Assembly (NCBI GenBank): GCA_947575425.1
Contig: CANPNQ010000028.1
Span: 1 to 8,445 of the forward strand
Direction of reading: 5' to 3'
Length of the DNA stretch: 8,445 nt
Source: an uncultured Erysipelotrichaceae bacterium
GTDB lineage: Bacteria; Bacillota_I; Bacilli_A; Erysipelotrichales; Erysipelotrichaceae
In this document: positions 6,614 to 8,445 of the stretch, piece by piece
Layout: every line of letters begins with the position of its first letter
Numbering within the stretch: the stretch's first letter is position 1
Made by a program: the position numbers and the translations under genes
The notes under the pieces: generated by a model
The model's database searches: none
What the model was told of the DNA's origin: nothing
The model's input: the letters and a program-made list of their open reading frames with translations, nothing else

Positions 6614-6646
6614 ACACTCTTTCCCTACACGACGCTCTTCCGATCT
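6606..6646 (+). other. Illumina TruSeq adapter plus i5 index (assembly contamination)
   Basis: Positions 6614-6646 are identical to the 33-nt Illumina TruSeq Read 1 adapter, beginning ACACTCTTTCCC and ending GCTCTTCCGATCT. The preceding 8 bases, AGCGCTAG (6606-6613), sit where the i5 index lies in dual-index libraries. They match, from memory, the i5 of the first IDT-Illumina unique dual index pair. Right after the adapter the genomic insert resumes at 6647, as in a library molecule. The 41-nt block is not bacterial DNA. It breaks the nucleoside kinase frame, and removing it restores the frame exactly. On the minus strand it encodes the well-known contaminant peptide EIGRASCRERV. Confidence 0.97.
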
Positions 6647-6693
6647 CAATATTGGCGGAATTCCTTGGCAACAGTATGCTTGATGTATCTTAA
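6647..6693 (+). other. Displaced C-terminal end of the nucleoside kinase gene
   Basis: Reading from 6649, the sequence gives ILAEFLGNSMLDVS and then TAA (6691-6693). This resembles the conserved SILREFIGGS tail I associate with this kinase family. It is in frame with the kinase once the 41-nt adapter block is removed: the last C of 6605 plus CA of 6647-6648 make a Pro codon. Family members usually show two or three more residues between IP and ILREF, so a few native bases (a multiple of three) may also have been lost at the junction. Confidence 0.8.
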
Positions 6694-6731
6694 TCAGCAT
6701 AGGATCGAAAAGCACCCATCATTGCATATAC

Positions 6732-6783
6732 AAAAAGACCATATCTCCATAGGATAAAATTCCTATGGGACAGGTCTTTTTTT
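6732..6783. terminator. Bidirectional two-stem terminator between converging genes
   Basis: An outer stem AAAAAGACC (6732-6740) with GGTCTTTTT (6773-6781) encloses an inner 8-bp stem CCATAGGA (6747-6754) with TCCTATGG (6761-6768) around a TAAAAT loop. Seven Ts (6777-6783) end it on the plus strand, and the five As at 6732-6736 give a T tract on the minus strand. It can therefore stop transcription from both the nucleoside kinase and the converging HAD gene, which ends 16 bases away. Confidence 0.85.
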
Positions 6784-6798
6784 GCATAAAACATTTGA

Positions 6799-7590
6799 TT
6801 AAGGTAAGGGATCAATCAGTCTCATTTTGATCAACCCCTCATATACACCATCTGCCAATACATCCTCACATACATAAATCGCCTTTTGCTTTATGTGTGC
6901 ATTGGCATTCTTCATTGCGATCGGATATCCGACAGCTTCCATCATTTCAAGATCATTGTCGCTGTCTGCGAAACAAAAGGCAGCCTGCGCATCCCCATGG
7001 AGGTAATCGATGACCTGCTTCACAGCATTGCCTTTGCCATCCCGTAAATCATTGATGTCATAAGCGCTATATTGATATTGACGCCTTATTTGAAGCTTTC
7101 CTTCAAATTGATGAAGAAATGCGTCACAGCTCTCTTCATTGCGGCAGATTTCTACCATAAAGTTATAATCGCCGTCCCTGCATGTCGTAATCACATCCTT
7201 GGCTACATTCAGCTTAGAAAGCAGCTCCTTTGTCATCGGATGATCAGGATCTGGCGTATATACTCCCTTTTGATGAATCAGAAGATACGCATTATTTTCC
7301 CGATCAGAATACGCTGTCACTTCCCGTATCTGTTCTTGCGTAAAATAGCGATTTTTGAGTACCTTGCCATGTACCTCAATATAGGCACCGTTGTTCATGA
7401 TAAAGCCATCCGGCTTTACCTCATACAAAGAGTGTGGAATCATACATTTTGCCCTACCTGATGTCAGAATGAAATCCGCATGCTTTCGCAGGGCAAGAAT
7501 CGCCGCTTTTGTTTTCTCGCTGATCTCAAACATGCCGCGAAAGCCATCAATTAAAGTACCGTCAATATCACAGAAAATGATCGTTCTCAT
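6799..7590 (-). CDS. Cof-type HAD-superfamily (IIB) phosphatase
   Basis: A 263-residue haloacid dehalogenase-fold phosphatase, which uses an aspartyl-phosphate intermediate and Mg2+ to dephosphorylate small phosphorylated metabolites, typically sugar phosphates, in the cytoplasm. Motif I is DIDGTL (Asp8 nucleophile, Asp10 acid/base). Motif II is LTSGR with Ser44, motif III is Lys186 in RDGKGNAVK, and motif IV is FADSDNDLEM with Asp209 and Asp213. Motif IV reads ADSDND where GDxxND is commoner, but the acidic ligands are kept. The long segment between motifs II and III (about 80-180) is the type IIB cap. The ATG lies 2 bases after the stop of the class II aldolase gene and has no clear ribosome binding site of its own, so translation is probably coupled. 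That linkage suggests a phosphorylated substrate or by-product shared with the aldolase. The specific substrate cannot be read from sequence. Confidence 0.92.
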   Translation of the reverse strand: MRTIIFCDIDGTLIDGFRGMFEISEKTKAAILALRKHADFILTSGRAKCMIPHSLYEVKPDGFIMNNGAYIEVHGKVLKNRYFTQEQIREVTAYSDRENNAYLLIHQKGVYTPDPDHPMTKELLSKLNVAKDVITTCRDGDYNFMVEICRNEESCDAFLHQFEGKLQIRRQYQYSAYDINDLRDGKGNAVKQVIDYLHGDAQAAFCFADSDNDLEMMEAVGYPIAMKNANAHIKQKAIYVCEDVLADGVYEGLIKMRLIDPLP

Positions 7591-7592
7591 GC

Positions 7593-8252
7593 TTATGATT
7601 TATCGGGATGATAACCCCTGTTTGCGCTGCCCATTTCCATTAATATCTCGCATTCCTGCTGAGGCAAATCACAGTTCACTTGGGGAAATAAGATCTTTCT
7701 TACAACCTCTGTTTTCAAGAGAATCTCTAGTGACATCACCTTTGCAAATGCTTCCTCCGGATCTTTCCCTACAGCCAAGATACCGTGGTTTGCCAATAGG
7801 ACAACATCATAATCCATGATATACTTCTCCAACTCGGCGATGATCTCCAGCGTACCCGGACGTCCGTATTTCAGACACGGTACCTCTTTGAATACCATCA
7901 TAAACTCCGGCGCCACATGATTGATGATCGGCTGATTGGCTTGTGCATAAGCAGTCGCAAAAGGCGGATGGCAATGCACGATTGCGTTCACATCGGGTCT
8001 AGCCTTATATACACTCGTATGCATCGGCGTTTCCGATGTCGGCTTGAGATCACCCTCTATCAGATTGCCATCCAAATCTGTGGTGATAATCTTTCCCTCA
8101 CTGGCATTGATCTTACTTGTGGTTGTCGGCGTCAAATAAATACGATCTCCACTGCGATAGGAGATATTGCCCTCATAAGTTCCGACAAAGCCCCGTTCTG
8201 CCAATAAATGACATACTTCGACTATCTTCTTCTTACATTCAAACCCTTTCAT
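7593..8252 (-). CDS. Class II aldolase/adducin family protein (L-fuculose-phosphate aldolase-like)
   Basis: A zinc-dependent aldolase-fold protein of 219 residues. Relatives cleave L-fuculose 1-phosphate to dihydroxyacetone phosphate and L-lactaldehyde, epimerise ribulose 5-phosphate, or act on other deoxy-sugar phosphates. The residues needed for aldolase activity are all present: GNISYR at 28-33, TSETPMH with the acid/base Glu74, the metal ligands His93 and His95 in IVHCHPPFA, and His156 in LLANHGILAVG. These sit one residue later than in the E. coli fuculose aldolase. The ATG is preceded by a perfect AGGAGG (8263-8258) with 5 bases between. It lies 75 bases downstream of another minus-strand gene and 2 bases upstream of a HAD phosphatase, so the three are probably one transcript. 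An L-fuculose, 5-deoxyribulose or methylthioribulose phosphate substrate would each be consistent. No kinase or isomerase is visible to decide. Confidence 0.9.
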   Translation of the reverse strand: MKGFECKKKIVEVCHLLAERGFVGTYEGNISYRSGDRIYLTPTTTSKINASEGKIITTDLDGNLIEGDLKPTSETPMHTSVYKARPDVNAIVHCHPPFATAYAQANQPIINHVAPEFMMVFKEVPCLKYGRPGTLEIIAELEKYIMDYDVVLLANHGILAVGKDPEEAFAKVMSLEILLKTEVVRKILFPQVNCDLPQQECEILMEMGSANRGYHPDKS

Positions 8253-8273
8253 ATTGTCCTCCTGTTCCCTATG

Positions 8274-8293
8274 ATGCGGGATCTGATCCGCAT
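8274..8293 (-). promoter_or_regulatory. Inverted repeat in the leader of the aldolase gene
   Basis: ATGCGG (8274-8279) and CCGCAT (8288-8293) form a 6-bp inverted repeat around an 8-base centre (GATCTGAT), 21 bases upstream of the aldolase ATG. It could be an operator for a sugar-responsive repressor or an RNA hairpin near the ribosome binding site. It has no match to a named operator that I recognise. Confidence 0.3.
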
Positions 8294-8327
8294 GGAATGC
8301 TTTATGATTACATTGCGATTTCTTCTT

Positions 8328-8445
8328 TTATAATCCCATAAATCTGCCATTGATCTTATCGGCAGCCAAGGTGATAAAGCGCTCTATTTCCTTTTCATTT
8401 TTCATTGCCCGTTTGGGCAAAATAATCGCATCTCGAGCATTGACG
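8328..8445 (-). CDS. Unidentified protein, C-terminal fragment (runs off the window)
   Basis: The last 38 codons of a minus-strand gene are visible, ending with the TAA at 8330-8328. The translated part includes ARDAIILPKRAMKNEKEIER and ends AADKINGRFMGL. It is helical and rich in Lys and Glu. I do not recognise the family from this length. It precedes the aldolase by 75 bases on the same strand with no terminator between, so it is likely the first visible gene of the same operon and may encode a sugar-pathway enzyme or regulator. The reading frame is open across the whole fragment, with codon use like its neighbours. Confidence 0.6.
   Translation of the reverse strand, partial: VNARDAIILPKRAMKNEKEIERFITLAADKINGRFMGL

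Noticed and set aside
6453..6671. Minus-strand 72-residue reading frame containing EIGRASCRERV
   Set aside because: It crosses the adapter; this peptide is the translation of the Illumina sequence and not a gene.
7072..7819. Plus-strand frames opposite the HAD and aldolase genes
   Set aside because: They are antisense to two genes with complete catalytic motifs and show no domain or start signal.

Overview
The window looks like chromosomal DNA from a low-to-moderate GC Firmicute. Genes have strong AGGAGG-type ribosome binding sites, one probable TTG start and short UUCG-type or AT-rich intrinsic terminators. The mix (non-mevalonate isoprenoid gene, bactofilin, CcdA-thioredoxin fusion, TGS-containing nucleoside kinase) would suit a gut Erysipelotrichia-like or clostridial bacterium; that placement is inference. 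The content is mostly ordinary housekeeping and metabolic genes. I see no CRISPR array, rRNA, tRNA, insertion sequence or phage module.

Layout. Positions 1-177 (minus strand) hold the N-terminus of a lipoprotein. Plus-strand genes follow, each apparently with its own transcription signals: ispF (451-936), a bactofilin (1075-1653, terminator after it), and ychF (1819-2922, UUCG terminator after it). Positions 2945 to about 3640 carry a decayed serine hydrolase / class C beta-lactamase-like gene, with the SxxK region and the PLG-to-GGS region still readable in different frames. Next come a CcdA-thioredoxin fusion (3740-4909) and a TGS/ThrRS-like/uridine-kinase-fold nucleoside kinase (from 5036). 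A two-stem bidirectional terminator (6732-6783) separates these from a converging minus-strand set: an unidentified C-terminal fragment (8328-8445), a class II aldolase (7593-8252) and a Cof-type HAD phosphatase (6799-7590). The last two are 2 nt apart.

The most important observation is an artefact. Positions 6614-6646 are exactly the 33-nt Illumina TruSeq Read 1 adapter. The eight bases before it (AGCGCTAG, 6606-6613) match an i5 index I recall from the IDT-Illumina unique dual set. This 41-nt foreign block supplies the premature TAG that ends the nucleoside kinase at 6613. Removing it restores the frame and adds a conserved tail (ILAEFLGNS) ending at a TAA at 6691-6693, giving 538 residues instead of 525. 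The apparent stop is therefore not biology, and a minus-strand reading frame across this site is a contaminant peptide.

Functionally, ispF makes the cyclic intermediate of the MEP isoprenoid pathway. Bactofilin is a cytoskeletal polymer, YchF is a ribosome-associated ATPase, and the CcdA-thioredoxin fusion moves reductant across the membrane to an extracytoplasmic thiol domain. The aldolase/HAD pair probably handles a sugar phosphate. I did not find a convincing undescribed system; the remaining findings are modest.
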